A stretch of DNA of 64,000 nt from Dromiciops gliroides (GCF_019393635.1 NC_057866.1:12472223-12536222); one strand, 5' to 3'. Shown: positions 54,001 through 61,360, counted from the stretch's first letter. Program-made: numbers and translations. The notes: generated by a model not told the origin, from the letters alone.

Positions 54001-57000
54001 TGATGTGCATTTTAAGACCCCCCAGATTTCCATGAGTGAAATTGACTTGAACCTGAAAGGCCCCAAGATAAAGGGAGATATTGATGTGTCTCTTCCCAAG
54101 GTGGAGGGAGACTTCAAAGGTCCCCAAGTGGATATCAAAGGGCCCAAATTGGATATAGATACACCTGACATTGACATTCATGGCCCAGAAGGAAAGCTGA
54201 AGGGCCCCAAGTTCAAAATGCCCGACCTGCATCTCAAGGCACCCAAAATCTCAATGCCAGATGTGGATCTGAACCTGAAAGGCCCCAAGGTGAAGGGGGA
54301 TGTCGATGTCTCCCTTCCCAAGGTAGAAGGGGATCTGAAAGGCCCCGAGCTTGACATCAAGGGCCCCAAAGTGGATGTCAGTGCCCCAGATGTGGACGTC
54401 CATGGGCCAGACTGGAACCTGAAGATGCCCAAGGTGAAGATGCCCAAGTTCAGCATGCCAGGGTTCAAAGGAGAAGGCCCAGAGGTGGATGTGAACCTGC
54501 CCAAGGCAGACATTGACATATCTGGTCCCAAGGTGGACATTGAGGCTCCAGATGTGAATATTGAAGGGCCAGAGGGGAAGATCAAAGGCCCCAAGTTCAA
54601 GATGCCTGAGATGAACATCAAGGCTCCCAAGATCTCCATGCCAGACTTTGACTTGAACCTGAAAGGCCCCAAAGTGAAGGGAGATGTGGATGTGTCTGTG
54701 CCCAAGGTGGAGGGGGATCTGAAAGGCCCCGAGCTTGACATCAAGGGCCCCAAAGTGGATGTCAGTGCCCCAGATGTGGACGTACATGGGCCAGACTGGA
54801 ACCTGAAGATGCCCAAGGTGAAGATGCCCAAGTTCAGCATGCCAGGGTTCAAAGGAGAGGGCCCAGAGGTGGATGTGAACCTGCCCAAGGCAGACATTGA
54901 CATATCTGGCCCCAAGGTGGACATTGAGGCTCCAGATCTGAATATTGAGGGCCCAGAGGGGAAGATCAAAGGCCCCAAGTTCAAGATGCCTGAGATGAAC
55001 ATCAAGGCTCCCAAGATCTCCATGCCTGATGTTGACTTGAATTTGAAAGGGCCCAAATTAAAGGGAGATTTTGATGTGTCTGTCCCTAAGGTTGAAGGTA
55101 ATCTGAAGGGTCCTGACATTGACTTTCAGGGTCCCAATTTGGATCTCCATGGCCCTGATGCCAAATTAAGTGGCCCGAACTTGAAAATGCCATCACTTGA
55201 TATATCTGGCCCGAAAGTGTCTGCTCCTGATGTGGACTTACATCTCAAGTCCCCCAAGTTTGGCATATCTGGTCCCAAGATAGAAGGTGGAGAACTAGAC
55301 CTGAAAGGGCCCAAGGTGGACTTAGAAGCACCAAGTTTGGATATTGAGAGCCCGGATCTGAACATCGAGGGTCCAGATGTTAAAATTCCAAAATTTAAGA
55401 AACCTAAATTTGGCTTTGGGGCTAAAGGGCCAAAGGCTGACATCAAGTCTCCTTCATTAGATGTCACCGTTCCAGAAACAGGGCTGAATGTTGAGTCTCC
55501 AGATGTCAGTGGGAAGGGCAAGAAAATGAAGTTTAAAATGCCTAAGATCCATATGAGTGGCCCGAAAATCAAGGCTAAAAAACAAGGATTTGATCTGAAT
55601 GCCCCTGAGGGTGAAATCGATGCCAGTCTCAAAACCCCAGACTTGGACGTCAATGTGGCAGCTCCAGATGCTTCTCTTAAGGTCGATGTGAAATCTCCCA
55701 AAACTAAGAAACCGATGTTTGGGAAAATGTACTTTCCTGATGTAGAATTTGATATCAAATCTCCCAAATTCAAAGCAGAGGCACCACTTCCCAGCCCCAA
55801 AATGGAAGGGGAGATCCACACACCTGGGTTGGAAATCTCTCCGGGAATCAAAGCCGGCCTCAGTGGGAGCCTGCCTAGTGCCAACGTGGAAGGGCCTGAC
55901 ATTCATCTGAAGACACCAAAGTTCAAGGGGCCAGGTGGGAGCCTGGATTTCTCAGGGCCGAAGATAGAGGGAGATCTGAAACTGCCCAGTGTCCAAGCCA
56001 ACCTGGATGCCTCTGATATCAACATTGAAGTTCCTGATGCCAAAATTAAAGCTCCCTCCTTTGGCATCTCATCTCCTCAAGTGTCTATCCCTGATGTGAA
56101 TGTCAACTTGAAAGGACCAAAGATAAAGGGTGATGTCCCCAAAGTGGAATTGGAAGGACCAGATGTTGATCTGAAGGGTCCAGATGCAAAAATCCAGTTT
56201 CCTAAGTTTTCCTTGCCCAAGATTGGAGTACCTGGTCTGAAGGTGGAGGGTGGGGGAGCTGATTTTCATGGCCAGCTCCCCTCTCTTGAAGGAGGTGTAA
56301 GTGCCCCTAACCTCAAGTTTGAAGGGCCTGATGTGACCCTAAGAGGACCCCAAGGGGACCTGCCTTCTGTGAACCTCTCTGGGCCAGATCTTGACTTGAA
56401 TTTGAAAGGACCAAAGCTGAAGGGAGATCTGAATGTTTCCGGAGGTGTCGTGGGTCCCAAGGTTAGTGTGGATACCCCAGGCCTTGACCTCAAAGGAGCT
56501 GGTGGGAAATTGAAGATGGAAGGTGGTGGCAGATTTTCTACAGAGGGAGGAGTGAAAGTGCCTGGTGTCGACATCAATTTAGGCACTCCAAAATTGAACG
56601 TCGGTGTGCCCGATGTGAATCTGAAGGGACCAAAGCTGAAGGGAGACTTGGATATAGCTGGTGACATCAAGTGTCCCAAAGTGTCAGTGGATGCCCCTGA
56701 TGTCAGTTTGGAGGCACCTGGAGGGGCTATTAAACTCCCCCAAATGAAGCTGCCCCATTTTGGCATCTCCTCTCAGGGGTCTAACTTGGACGTTAATGTC
56801 ACAGGGCCAGAGCTGAAGGGGCCTGGGATGGATGTTCACCTTAGAGGTGCGGACTTGAAAGGGCCCCAAATTTCTGGCCCCCAAATCTCATCTGATGTGG
56901 ACTTTAATTTGCAAGGACCAAAAATAAAAGGGGGCTTTGGTGGCAGTGGTGACATCAAAGGTCCTGCTGTTGGAGTGGGAGTCGGGGGCATCAGTGTCAA

Positions 57001-58195
57001 AGGCTTGGAAGGCAATCTCCAGATGCCTGATGTCAAGTTGCCCAGATGTGAAGCGGAGCTGCCAGATGTGAATGTCAAACTCCCAAGCGGGAAGTTTTCA
57101 GGTTCAGGCATTGGTCTTCATGGGGCAGCTCCTGATGTGAGCATCCAGGGACCTGCATTCAATCTCTCATCACCTGAGATCTCAGCATCAGACTTGGGGG
57201 GGATCGGTTTGAAGGGACCGAAAATCCAAGGCGGTGTGGATATTTCTGGAGGGGTCAAAGCTCCAGACCTCAGCATGGGGGGTGGACAGGTGAATATAAA
57301 GGGTGTGGGTGGGGAATGGAAAGACCCACAGGTCTCTTCTGCCCTTGACCTCCATGTACCAAAGCTGACAGGTGGGATCCATGTTTCAGGACCAAAGGTA
57401 GAAGGAGGCATTAAGGGAGGCCAGGTGGGGCTTCAGGGTCCTGGGGTGGCTGTGTCTGGCCCCCAAGTTCACTTGGAAAGTGGCTCTGGAAAAGTAACAT
57501 TTCCCAAGATGAAGATCCCCAAGTTCACCTACTCAGGACGGGAGCTGGTGGGCAGAGAAGTGGGGGTGGACGTGAACTTCCCTAAAGTGGAAGGCAGCAT
57601 CCAAGCTGGAGCTGGGGAAGGGGAATGGGAGGAAGCAGACGTCAAACTCAAAAAGTCCAAAATCAAGATGCCCAAATTTACCTTTTCCAAACCCAAAGGC
57701 AAGGGGAGCGCCACAAGTTCCCCAGAGGTGTCTATCTCAGGCTCCAAAGGCGACCTCAAAAGCTCTAAGGCCAGCTTGGGCTCCTTAGATGGGGAGGTCG
57801 AGGCAGAGGCATCCTCCCCCAAAGGCAAATTCTCGTTCTTTAAGAGCAAAAAGCCTCGTCACAGGTCCAGCTCGTTCAGTGACGAGAGGGAGCATTCTGC
57901 CCCAGTCACCCCGACGGGCACACTAGAGTTTGGAAGTGGCGAAGTGTCCATCGAGGGGGGAAAGGGCAAAGGGAAACATGGCAAGCTGAAGTTCGGCACC
58001 TTTGGTGGCCTGGGGTCAAAGAGTAAAGGTCACTATGAAGTCACTGGGAGTGATGAAGAAATGGGGAAGCTCCAGGGAAGTGGGGTGTCTCTGGCCTCCA
58101 AGAAGTCCAGGCTGTCTTCGTCATCCAGTAATGACAGTGGGGGGAAGGTGGGTGTCCAGTTGCCAGAGGTGGAGTTGACTGTTTCCAAAAAGTAA
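38913..58195 (+). CDS. AHNAK: AHNAK (desmoyokin), giant scaffold protein, complete coding region
   Basis: Neuroblast differentiation-associated protein AHNAK, a scaffold at the plasma membrane and cytoskeleton. Known partners of the family are S100A10/annexin A2, L-type calcium-channel beta subunits and dysferlin. Coding exons are 38913-39069, 39258-39445 and 40940-58195 (stop TAA 58193-58195), giving 5,866 residues by my count; human AHNAK is about 5,890. The first junction splits a Gly codon; the second lies between codons. Order: PDZ domain (about 9-90), N-terminal region to about 500, repeat domain to about 4,840 (roughly 128-residue units with VDVHGP-W-LKMPK, KFSMPGFKGEGP, KAPKISMPD motifs), then a basic, Ser-rich C-terminal region. 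No internal stop in 17.3 kb. The chosen start gives the family N-terminus MEKEEEPTRELLLPNW. Confidence 0.97.
39258..39445 (+). CDS. AHNAK: AHNAK second coding exon (PDZ, second half)
   Basis: Acceptor CTGCTCCAG ends at 39257. Codes residues 53-115, completing the PDZ fold (GDQIVGATIYFDNLQSGE, LLNTMGHHTVGLKLHRKG). Ends SEVVL before donor GTGAGT at 39446. Reading through this donor gives an alternative end at 39587-39589 (see findings). Confidence 0.95.
39635..39800. mobile_element. CORE-SINE copy in AHNAK intron
   Basis: 'cgatcaacaagcacctctc', 'cactgtgctaggtgctggg' and 'cctgccctcaagatgcttac'. Confidence 0.8.
40100..40180. mobile_element. CORE-SINE fragment in AHNAK intron
   Basis: 'gttaacaagcattcattaag' and 'ctacaaagaaaggcaa'. 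An A-rich run follows. Confidence 0.7.
40940..58195 (+). CDS. AHNAK: AHNAK giant terminal coding exon
   Basis: 17,256 bases without a stop, coding residues 116-5,866. The exon opens SGDDEEYQRIYTTKIKPRL, the normal continuation of the AHNAK PDZ region. Its opposite strand is also open for hundreds of codons at many places because the repeat period is a multiple of three; those are shadows. Near-exact repeats make this stretch hard to assemble and prone to gene conversion. Confidence 0.97.
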   Translation, partial: SGDDEEYQRIYTTKIKPRLKSEDGVEGVELGETQSRTITVTRKVTAYTVDVTGREGAREIDINSPEFKIKIPRHELTEISKVNVETEHGKTVIRLPQSPGATIQTTGYSVGFRATGPELQGLGAGGAGHSQVRVTSPGIQVEGLGLQVEGKPEVSVHTKVPTSVALGSKGGVITGSGMEASSSDGGGRPSIDNINIPTMKLPKFGFSAAGPEVQGPEAGLGVCAPGISGGPGGDGSGLAVSGNIQGPKLEVTSPSVHVEGVKGKLKGPTITSPSLEGDFGLKGAKLPGAGDLDISAAKGHVGTKGPAVEFGAPEIDPHGAGGKLTMPQMKVPKFSVSGSKGGEAAVDIKLPEGEVNLPDVTGNLSLPEVAISGPEGKVKDPKFKTPEMIIQKPKISMQDVDLSLRSPKLKGDMKVSGPGIQGDVKGPQIDVKGPSVDIKAPSLEGSLTGPKLGSPTGKMGTCKISMTDVDLNMGGPKIKGHLDSALPKVEGQIKGPEMDIKGPKVDISAPDVDVHGPEWNLKMPKMKMPKFTVPGIKGEVPEVDVSLPKGDLSVSGPSIDIAAPRVNLEGPEGKVKGPSVKVPDVNIKAPKISMPDVDLHLKGTKVKGDYDVTIPKLEGDLKGPKVDVSAPDVDVHGPEWNLKMPKMKMPKFSMPGFKGEGPDVDVSLPKADIGISGPKVEVSAPDVNVEVPEGKVKGPKFRMPEMNIKAPKISMPDLHLKGPKVKGEYDVTPPKVEGEVKVPDVELKGAKVDINAPDVELHGPEWNLKMPKVKMPKFGMPGFKGEGPEVDVSLPKADVDISGPKVDIDVPDVDIEGPEGKFKGPKFKMPEMNIKAPKISMPDVDLHVKSPKVKGEYDVSVPKLEGDLKGPKVDVSAPDVDVHGPEWNLKMPKMKMPKFSMPGFKGEGPDVDVSLPKADVDISGPKVDINVPDVDIEGPEGKLKGPKFKMPDMHFKAPKISMPDVDLNLKGPKVKGDVDVSVPKIEGDVKVPDVDIKGPKLDISAPDVDVHGPEWNLKMPKMKMPKFSMPGFKGEGPDVDVSLPKADVDISGPKVDIDIPDVDLECPDAKVKGPKFKMPDMHFKAPKISMPDVDFNLKGPKLKGDVDVSVPKLEGDIKGPSVDVEVPDVDLECPDAKLKGPKFKMPDMHFKAPKISMPDVDLHLKGPKVKGDVDVDVSVPKIEGDVKVPDVDIKGPKLDINAPDVDVHGPEWNLKMPKMKMPKFSMPGFKGEGPDVDVSLPKADVDISGPKVDINVPDVDIEGPEGKLKGPKFKMPDMHFKAPKISMPDVDLHLRGPKVKGDMDVDVSVPKMESDMKVPDVDLKGPKVDVSAPDVDVHGPEWNLKMPKMKMPKFSMPGFKGDVSAPDVDVNLPKADIDISGPKVDINAPSVNIEGPDAKFKSPKFKLPEMNLKPQKISMPDVGLHLKGPKVKGDYDVTAPKIEGEMEVPDVELKGPKVDIGAPDVDVHGPDWHLKMPKMKMPKFSMPGFKGEGPDVDVSLPKADINISGPKVDIEAPDVNIEGPEGKIKGPKFKMPSMNIQTHKITMPDVGLNLKSPKLKGDLDVSLPKVEGDLTGPKVDLKAPKVDVDIGDVDLEGPEGKIKGPKFKMPDMHFKAPKISMPDVDFNLKGPKLKGDVDVSVPKIEGDVKVPDVDIKGPKVDINAPDVDVHGPEWNLKMPKMKMPKFSMPGFKGEGPDVDVSLPKADVDISGPKVDIDIPDVDLECPDAKVKGPKFKMPDMHFKAPKISMPDVDLHLRGPKVKGDVDVSAPHLEGDLKGPHVNIKGPSVDVEVPDVDLECPDAKVKGPKFKMPDMHFKAPKISMPDVDFNLKGPKLKGDVDVSVPKLEGDIKGPSVDVEVPDVDLECPDAKLKGPKFKMPDMHFKAPKISMPDVDFNLKGPKLKGDVDVDVSVPKVEGDMKVPDVDIKGPKVDISAPDVDVHGPDWNLKMPKVKMPKFSMPGFKGEGPDVDVSLPKADVDISGPKVDIDVPDVDIEGPEGKLKGPKFKMPKLNIKAPKISMPDVDLHLRGPKVKGDVDVSAPHLEGDLKGPHVNIKGPSMDVEVPDVDLECPDAKVKGPKFKMPDMHFKAPKISMPDVDFNLKGPKLKGDVDVSVPKLEGDIKGPSVDVEVPDVDLECPDAKVKGPKFKMPDMHFKAPKISMPDVDLHLKGPKVKGDVDVSVPKIEGDVKVPDVDIKGPKVDINAPDVDVHGPEWNLKMPKMKMPKFSMPGFKGEGPDVDVSLPKADVDISGPKVDIDIPDVDLECPDAKVKGPKFKMPDMHFKAPKISMPDVDFNLKGPKLKGDVDVSVPKLEGDIKGPSVDVEVPDVDLECPDAKLKGPKFKMPDMHFKAPKISMPDVDLHLKGPKVKGDVDVDVSVPKIEGDVKVPDVDIKGPKLDINAPDVDVHGPEWNLKMPKMKMPKFSMPGFKGEGPDVDVSLPKADIDISGPKVDIEAPDVNIEGPEGKIKGPKFKMPEMNIKAPKISMPDFDLHLKGPKLKGDVDVSVPKIEGEVKVPDVEIKGPKVDFSAPDVDVHGPEWNLKMPKMKMPKFSMPGFKGEGPDVDVSLPKADVDISGPKVDINVPDVDIEGPEGKLKGPKFKMPDMHFKAPKVSMPDIDLHLKAPKLKGDVDVSLPKVEGNLKGPELDIKGPKLDVEAPDVDIHGPEGKLKMPKLKMPKFSMPGFKGEGPDVDVSLPKADVDISGPKVDVDVPQVSVEAPEGKIKGPKFKMPDMHIKAPKISMPDVDLNLKGPKLKGDVDISGPKLEGDLKGPELDIKGPKVDINAPDVDVHGPDWNLKMPKVKMPKFSMPGFKGEGPEVDVSLPKADVEISGPKVDIEAPDVNIEGPEGKWKSPKFKMPDIHFKTPKISMPEIDLNLKGPKVKGDVDVSVPKLEGDIKGPELDIKGPKVDVSAPDVDVHGPDWNLKMPKVKMPKFSMPGFKGEGPEVDVNLPKADIDISGPKVDIEAPDMNIEGPEGKIKGPKFKMPEMNIKAPKISMPDFDLHLKGPKVKGDVDVSVPKVEGDLKGPELDIKGPKVDIDVPDVDLEGPDAKLKGPKFKMPDMHFKTPKISMPDFDLNLKGPKVKGDVDVSLPKVEGDLKGPELDIKGPKVDVSAPDVDVHGPDWNLKMPKVKMPKFSMPGFKGEGPEVDVSLPKADVDISGPKVDIDTPDINIEGPEGKIKGPKFKMPEMNIKAPKISMPDFDLNLKGPKVKGDVDVSVPKIEGEVEVPDVNIKGPKVDINAPDVDVHGPDWNLKMPKMKMPKFNMPGFKGEGPDVDVSLPKADIDISGPKVDIETPDINIEGPDAKVKGPKFKMPEMNIKAPKISMPDLDLNLKGPKIKGDMDVNLPKVEGDLKGPSLDIKGPKLDIDAPDIDIHGKGPKLKMPDMHVNMPKISMPEIDLNLKGPKIKGDVDVSAPKLEGDIKGPKVDIKGPEVDIAAPKINIEGKSKKSRFKLPKFHFSGPKVQTPEVDISGPKVDINAPDVEVQGKAKGPKFKMPFLSISSPKVSMPDVELNLKSPKVKGDLDVAVPTLEGDLKGPQADLKGPEVHLEAPDVDVHGPDFNVKMPKMKMPKFSMPGFKGEGPEVDVNLPKADIDISGPKVDIEAPDVNIEGPEGKIKGPKFKMPEMNIKAPKISMPDFDLNLKGPKVKGDVDVSLPKVEGDLKGPELDIKGPKMDVSAPDVDVHGPDWNLKMPKVKMPKFSMPGFKGEGPEVDVNLPKADIDISGPKVDIEAPDVNIEGPEGKIKGPKFKMPEMNIKAPKISMPDFDLNLKGPKVKGDVDVSLPKVEGDLKGPELDIKGPKVDVSAPDVDVHGPDWNLKMPKVKMPKFSMPGFKGEGPEVDVNLPKADIDISGPKVDIEAPDVNIEGPEGKIKGPKFKMPEMNIKAPKISMPDFDLHLKGPKVKGDVDVSVPKVEGDLKGPELDIKGPKVDIDVPDVDLEGPDAKLKGPKFKMPDMHFKTPKISMPDFDLNLKGPKVKGDVDVSLPKVEGDLKGPELDIKGPKVDVSAPDVDVHGPDWNLKMPKVKMPKFSMPGFKGEGPEVDVNLPKADIDISGPKVDIEAPDVNIEGPEGKIKGPKFKMPEMNIKAPKISMPDFDLHLKGPKVKGDVDVSVPKVEGDLKGPELDIKGPKVDIDVPDVDLEGPDAKLKGPKFKMPDMHFKTPKISMPDFDLNLKGPKVKGDVDVSLPKVEGDLKGPELDIKGPKVDVSAPDVDVHGPDWNLKMPKVKMPKFSMPGFKGEGPEVDVSLPKADVDISGPKVDIDTPDINIEGPEGKIKGPKFKMPEMNIKAPKISMPDFDLNLKGPKVKGDVDVSLPKVEGDFKGPQMDIKGPELDIEGPEGKLKGPKFHMPDVHFKTPQISMSEIDLNLKGPKIKGDIDVSLPKVEGDFKGPQVDIKGPKLDIDTPDIDIHGPEGKLKGPKFKMPDLHLKAPKISMPDVDLNLKGPKVKGDVDVSLPKVEGDLKGPELDIKGPKVDVSAPDVDVHGPDWNLKMPKVKMPKFSMPGFKGEGPEVDVNLPKADIDISGPKVDIEAPDVNIEGPEGKIKGPKFKMPEMNIKAPKISMPDFDLNLKGPKVKGDVDVSVPKVEGDLKGPELDIKGPKVDVSAPDVDVHGPDWNLKMPKVKMPKFSMPGFKGEGPEVDVNLPKADIDISGPKVDIEAPDLNIEGPEGKIKGPKFKMPEMNIKAPKISMPDVDLNLKGPKLKGDFDVSVPKVEGNLKGPDIDFQGPNLDLHGPDAKLSGPNLKMPSLDISGPKVSAPDVDLHLKSPKFGISGPKIEGGELDLKGPKVDLEAPSLDIESPDLNIEGPDVKIPKFKKPKFGFGAKGPKADIKSPSLDVTVPETGLNVESPDVSGKGKKMKFKMPKIHMSGPKIKAKKQGFDLNAPEGEIDASLKTPDLDVNVAAPDASLKVDVKSPKTKKPMFGKMYFPDVEFDIKSPKFKAEAPLPSPKMEGEIHTPGLEISPGIKAGLSGSLPSANVEGPDIHLKTPKFKGPGGSLDFSGPKIEGDLKLPSVQANLDASDINIEVPDAKIKAPSFGISSPQVSIPDVNVNLKGPKIKGDVPKVELEGPDVDLKGPDAKIQFPKFSLPKIGVPGLKVEGGGADFHGQLPSLEGGVSAPNLKFEGPDVTLRGPQGDLPSVNLSGPDLDLNLKGPKLKGDLNVSGGVVGPKVSVDTPGLDLKGAGGKLKMEGGGRFSTEGGVKVPGVDINLGTPKLNVGVPDVNLKGPKLKGDLDIAGDIKCPKVSVDAPDVSLEAPGGAIKLPQMKLPHFGISSQGSNLDVNVTGPELKGPGMDVHLRGADLKGPQISGPQISSDVDFNLQGPKIKGGFGGSGDIKGPAVGVGVGGISVKGLEGNLQMPDVKLPRCEAELPDVNVKLPSGKFSGSGIGLHGAAPDVSIQGPAFNLSSPEISASDLGGIGLKGPKIQGGVDISGGVKAPDLSMGGGQVNIKGVGGEWKDPQVSSALDLHVPKLTGGIHVSGPKVEGGIKGGQVGLQGPGVAVSGPQVHLESGSGKVTFPKMKIPKFTYSGRELVGREVGVDVNFPKVEGSIQAGAGEGEWEEADVKLKKSKIKMPKFTFSKPKGKGSATSSPEVSISGSKGDLKSSKASLGSLDGEVEAEASSPKGKFSFFKSKKPRHRSSSFSDEREHSAPVTPTGTLEFGSGEVSIEGGKGKGKHGKLKFGTFGGLGSKSKGHYEVTGSDEEMGKLQGSGVSLASKKSRLSSSSSNDSGGKVGVQLPEVELTVSKK
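42100..55119 (+). repeat. AHNAK: AHNAK central tandem-repeat domain
   Basis: I count 25 copies of the 'dVHGP-W-LKMPK' landmark between about 42475 and 54790 (a few degenerate, such as IHGPEGKLKMPK and VHGPDFNVKMPK). Spacing is mostly 363-388 bp, with wider steps near 588-611 and 810 bp where extra submodules (VDLECPDAK or DVDLEGPDAK blocks) are inserted. Proteins of this family use these beta-prone, proline-spaced repeats as an extended scaffold. Coordinates are approximate at both edges. Confidence 0.92.
57488..57547 (+). other. AHNAK: S100A10/annexin A2-binding peptide of AHNAK
   Basis: Residues 5,632-5,651 here match the known human C-terminal peptide that docks on the annexin A2-S100A10 complex: VTFPKMKIPKFT followed by YSGREL. 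Human has Phe where this has Tyr (FSGREL). Strong conservation implies the interaction is kept; that part is inference. Confidence 0.85.
57830..58195 (+). other. AHNAK: AHNAK basic, phosphorylatable C-terminal tail
   Basis: Contains KSKKPRHRSSSFSDE, a nuclear-localisation-like basic stretch overlapping an Akt-type RxRxxS motif (Ser about 5,760). It also has KKSRLSSSSSNDSGG and ends VELTVSKK. The human tail is very similar. Confidence 0.8.
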
Positions 58196-59090
58196 GAGGA
58201 GAAGCCCTTTGTATGTGTTCACGTGTATATATATAAATGTATATTTACCATAGGTAGGCTTCTGTGTGTTTGTATATAAACTTCCAAAGATTGACTCAAG
58301 GTCAAAATCAGCAAGGCCAACGGAGGGCTGGTGGGCACTTGGCCTGACCCAAGGCTGGGCTTGAGTCTGGGGCTGTGGTAATAACAACAAAAGTAGATGA
58401 TTTTTCCCCCCAGTCCAGCCTATTTACAAAGTAAGCAGTATTTGCTTTCCCAAGACTTCAGTTTGCTCATTAAATGCTGAGAGCATCTGTTTACTAAGCA
58501 AGCCTTGTGTTTATTACTTTCATTTTTACAGAATCTTTTCAGTGTTGGGGTCATAGAAATCTGACGTCCATTTGAATACCTTTTTTGGGGGGGTAGGCTT
58601 TTGTTTGCAAGGGTTAGGAGGGTGGGATGGAGTAGGGGGTGGGATAGGGTGGGACAAGACTTCCATTTTGGCTTCCAAGAATGGGTAATATTCCCAAATC
58701 GTCTTATCAGACATACATCAGGATGGTAGAGAGAAGTCTTTCCCAGGAAAATGATTTTTTTTTTTGGTGGTGGGGTGGGGCTGGTGCCCTTTTAGCACAA
58801 CAGTTCTCCCCACCCCAGCTGGTAATTCTGACCAGTTTTGGGTGCTCCTGGTAAGAGGGGGTTAGACTGCTTCTCGCTTATTAGTGACTGACCCGCTTAA
58901 CTGGGGTTTACATACTTTGTCCTGTATGAGATGTTTTTACCAGTGACTGCCATTTTCTGATATTTGCCATGAATGCTTCTTAACAAATGGTATCTGATTA
59001 AGAATCCAGCACTTTAATGCCAAATTAATTCCGAATGTAAGAAAATTCATGCTGTAAAATGCAAATAAAGCCGCTAACAAGTAATCTGGA
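58196..59090 (+). other. AHNAK: AHNAK 3' UTR
   Basis: From the TAA to just after AATAAA at 59064-59069. Holds two Pumilio-type UGUAUAUA motifs (58224-58231, 58271-58278). No repeats recognised, and no further AATAAA before 59064. Confidence 0.85.
59064..59069 (+). terminator. AHNAK: AHNAK poly(A) signal AATAAA
   Basis: Canonical signal 868 bases after the stop. A GT-rich stretch follows ('tgccctgtgtctctgg'). Confidence 0.85.
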
Positions 59091-60050
59091 TGCCCTGTGT
59101 CTCTGGATTCCATCTTGAGCTGGAGGGAGGGGAAGCAGCGAAACCCCTGAGGTGGGAACTGTCCACCTTCTCACCCCAAAGTCTCTCTGCCTGGTGGCCT
59201 GGCCCAGCTCCTGTTTGTGCCCAAAGACCCTGATTTCTGGAGCAAATTAACCACCAAGTCAGGGAGCGTGGCCACATAGGCGTAAAGTGGCAGAATTGGT
59301 ATCGAAGCATCTACGCATCCCCAGGGAAGGTGGGGCGCCGAACTGTCCTGATTTCGAGTCCTTGGGCAGTTCTCTTCCTTCAGGGTTCTTTCAGGAACAA
59401 CAGTTTCATGATATTGATAAAATGCTTTGGAAAATAAAGGTTGTAGGCTCTTAGAGTTAGGAGGGGCTTTAGAAGACCCTACTTATTTCCCGGATGAGGA
59501 AACTGAGTCTCAGAGAGGGCAAACCCCCTTGTCTAAGCTCACATAGTGTAGCTCAGGTTGCTTAAGGTCTCATATAGGGTCGTGGACCAATCAGAGGGAG
59601 GGTTTGGGGAGGGGGTTACGAAAAGTTAAGAGATTCGTAGCCACCCACAATGTCAGAATTTTCGGCAGGGGCGGGCAGCGTCTCTTCAGGCAGAGCTGTA
59701 ACTAGTGGTTTGGCAGCCTGTTGATGAAGGGATGGAGTGAGGGGAGACCATGGTAGCACACCTCCCCGTTTGTCACCAGGACACCTCTAGGCCTCTGCCA
59801 GCAAGTTTGTCATAGGGACCAGATGGGCACGCCCAAGCAAACTAGCTGCTAAGCTTGGTTGTTCGTCCACTGCTGATTGTCTTCGAGGGCTGGTTATGTT
59901 TTCTCAATTGAGGTGCCCTGTGGGCAGTGCCTTACTTGTACTCTGCTCATGGACTTTAGTAGTGTGACTAGAACATGGGCTGGCCAATGACTGGCTGGCC
60001 CCACCACTTCATTATACATGTGGGGAAACTGAGGTGCCATAAAATCAGTC
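59091..60050. other. Downstream intergenic, no gene
   Basis: Unique sequence plus a reverse MIR remnant at about 59440-59560 ('cggatgaggaaactgagtc'). Confidence 0.5.
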
Positions 60051-60235
60051 TCAAAGCTGGAAGGAATCTTAAATTGTATATCATGGAATATCTAATCTGG
60101 GAGGGACCTTAGAGCACAGAATGTCAGAGGTGGGAGGACCTTAGAACATTAGAACACAGAATACCAGAGTTGGAAGGGACCTTAGAACATGGAATGTCAG
60201 AACTGGGAGGGACCTTACAGATTAATCAACCCCCT
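60050..60235. repeat. Tandem 'cttagaaca-agaatgtcagag-tgggaggga' units
   Basis: At least four rounds of 'gggaccttagaaca(...)cagaatgtcagag(...)tgggaggga' with a period of about 40 bases. Same motif as at 27425-27710. Confidence 0.75.
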
Positions 60236-60589
60236 TAGGAACTGTGTGGAAGCTGAGAGGAGAGAGGGATCCTAGGGTTCTCTTTGCATTTGTGGTCAAG
60301 GGATGAGGATATGAAGCAGCCGGATGGGCGTGGCGGTGGGTGGACTAAGGCTAGAAGTCATCAGGATTGACAGGAAGAAGAAAAGACTGTCCCAGCCAAG
60401 TGGCTTTTTGACTCTCAGATTCCTCAGAGTGGGAGCAGCTCTGGAGTTTCTTGTGCCTTGGTGATTAATAAAGGCTTTCCTTCACTTGGGGGCCAAGGCT
60501 CACAGCCCTCTCTGTGTCACTGCTGGATAACATTTCCCCTAGGACCATCATGGATTTAAATTTGGGCAGGACTTTGGTCATCATCTGGT

Positions 60590-60785
60590 CTAACTCTTTC
60601 ATTTTAAAGATGGGCAAACTGAGGCCCAGAAAGGGACCCTGGCATCATCATTTAGAGTTGGAAAGGCCCTTGGAAGCTGCCTGAGGATGAAACTGAGGAT
60701 CAGGAAAGAGAAGTGCTAGGTTCTAAATCAGAGAGCTAGGAAACCATGAAGCTGGGATTCAATCCACTGGGATTCCGTCATCACA
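60590..60785 (-). mobile_element. MIR fragments
   Basis: 'cattttaaagatgggcaaac', 'tgaggcccagaaagggacc' and 'gatgaaactgaggatcagg'. Confidence 0.6.
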
Positions 60786-60957
60786 TGTATCCCATCTCTT
60801 CTGGATCAGTTCACAAACCCTTCCTGTAGCCTTGGGAACCCCTCTTACCTGTGTCTCACAGAACGGTCCTGTTCTATCACACTCAAGGACCACGATTTGT
60901 TCGGTTTTTGGTTCAGCCTGTTTATTTATGGACAACCTGTTTATTGTTCCTTACAGC

Positions 60958-60960
<3 letters not shown>

Positions 60961-61014
<54 letters not shown>

Positions 61015-61360
61015 CCTGGTACTCACATTCACATACACACACATACACACACTCAATACACATACACATTCATATATACACACACATTCCCTCACATACA
61101 GTTACACACACTCAATGCAATATACTCATATATACACTCACACACATTCACACACACAATTCACATCCATACACAGATGTAGTCCCTCATACATACATAC
61201 ATGCATTCTCACATTCTCTTACACTCATACACACTCACTTCATATACATATACATTCATACACAGTCCCTCTTACACACACACACTTTCATGTACTCATA
61301 CACACTCACACACACACACACTCACACACCCTCACACTCCTACATACACTCATACACCCA
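60961..61360. repeat. (CA)n array with complex CA/TA-rich extension
   Basis: Pure CA at about 60961-61012, then 340 bases of imperfect ACACTCACAC and ATACATAC variants. Confidence 0.95.

Noticed and set aside
42278-54177. Very long antisense open frames within AHNAK (up to about 1,400 codons on the minus strand, e.g. 47089-51312).
   Set aside because: They are mirror images of the sense repeats: the period is a multiple of three and the sense codons avoid those whose complement is a stop. The translated antisense is low-complexity, with no start context or known domain.
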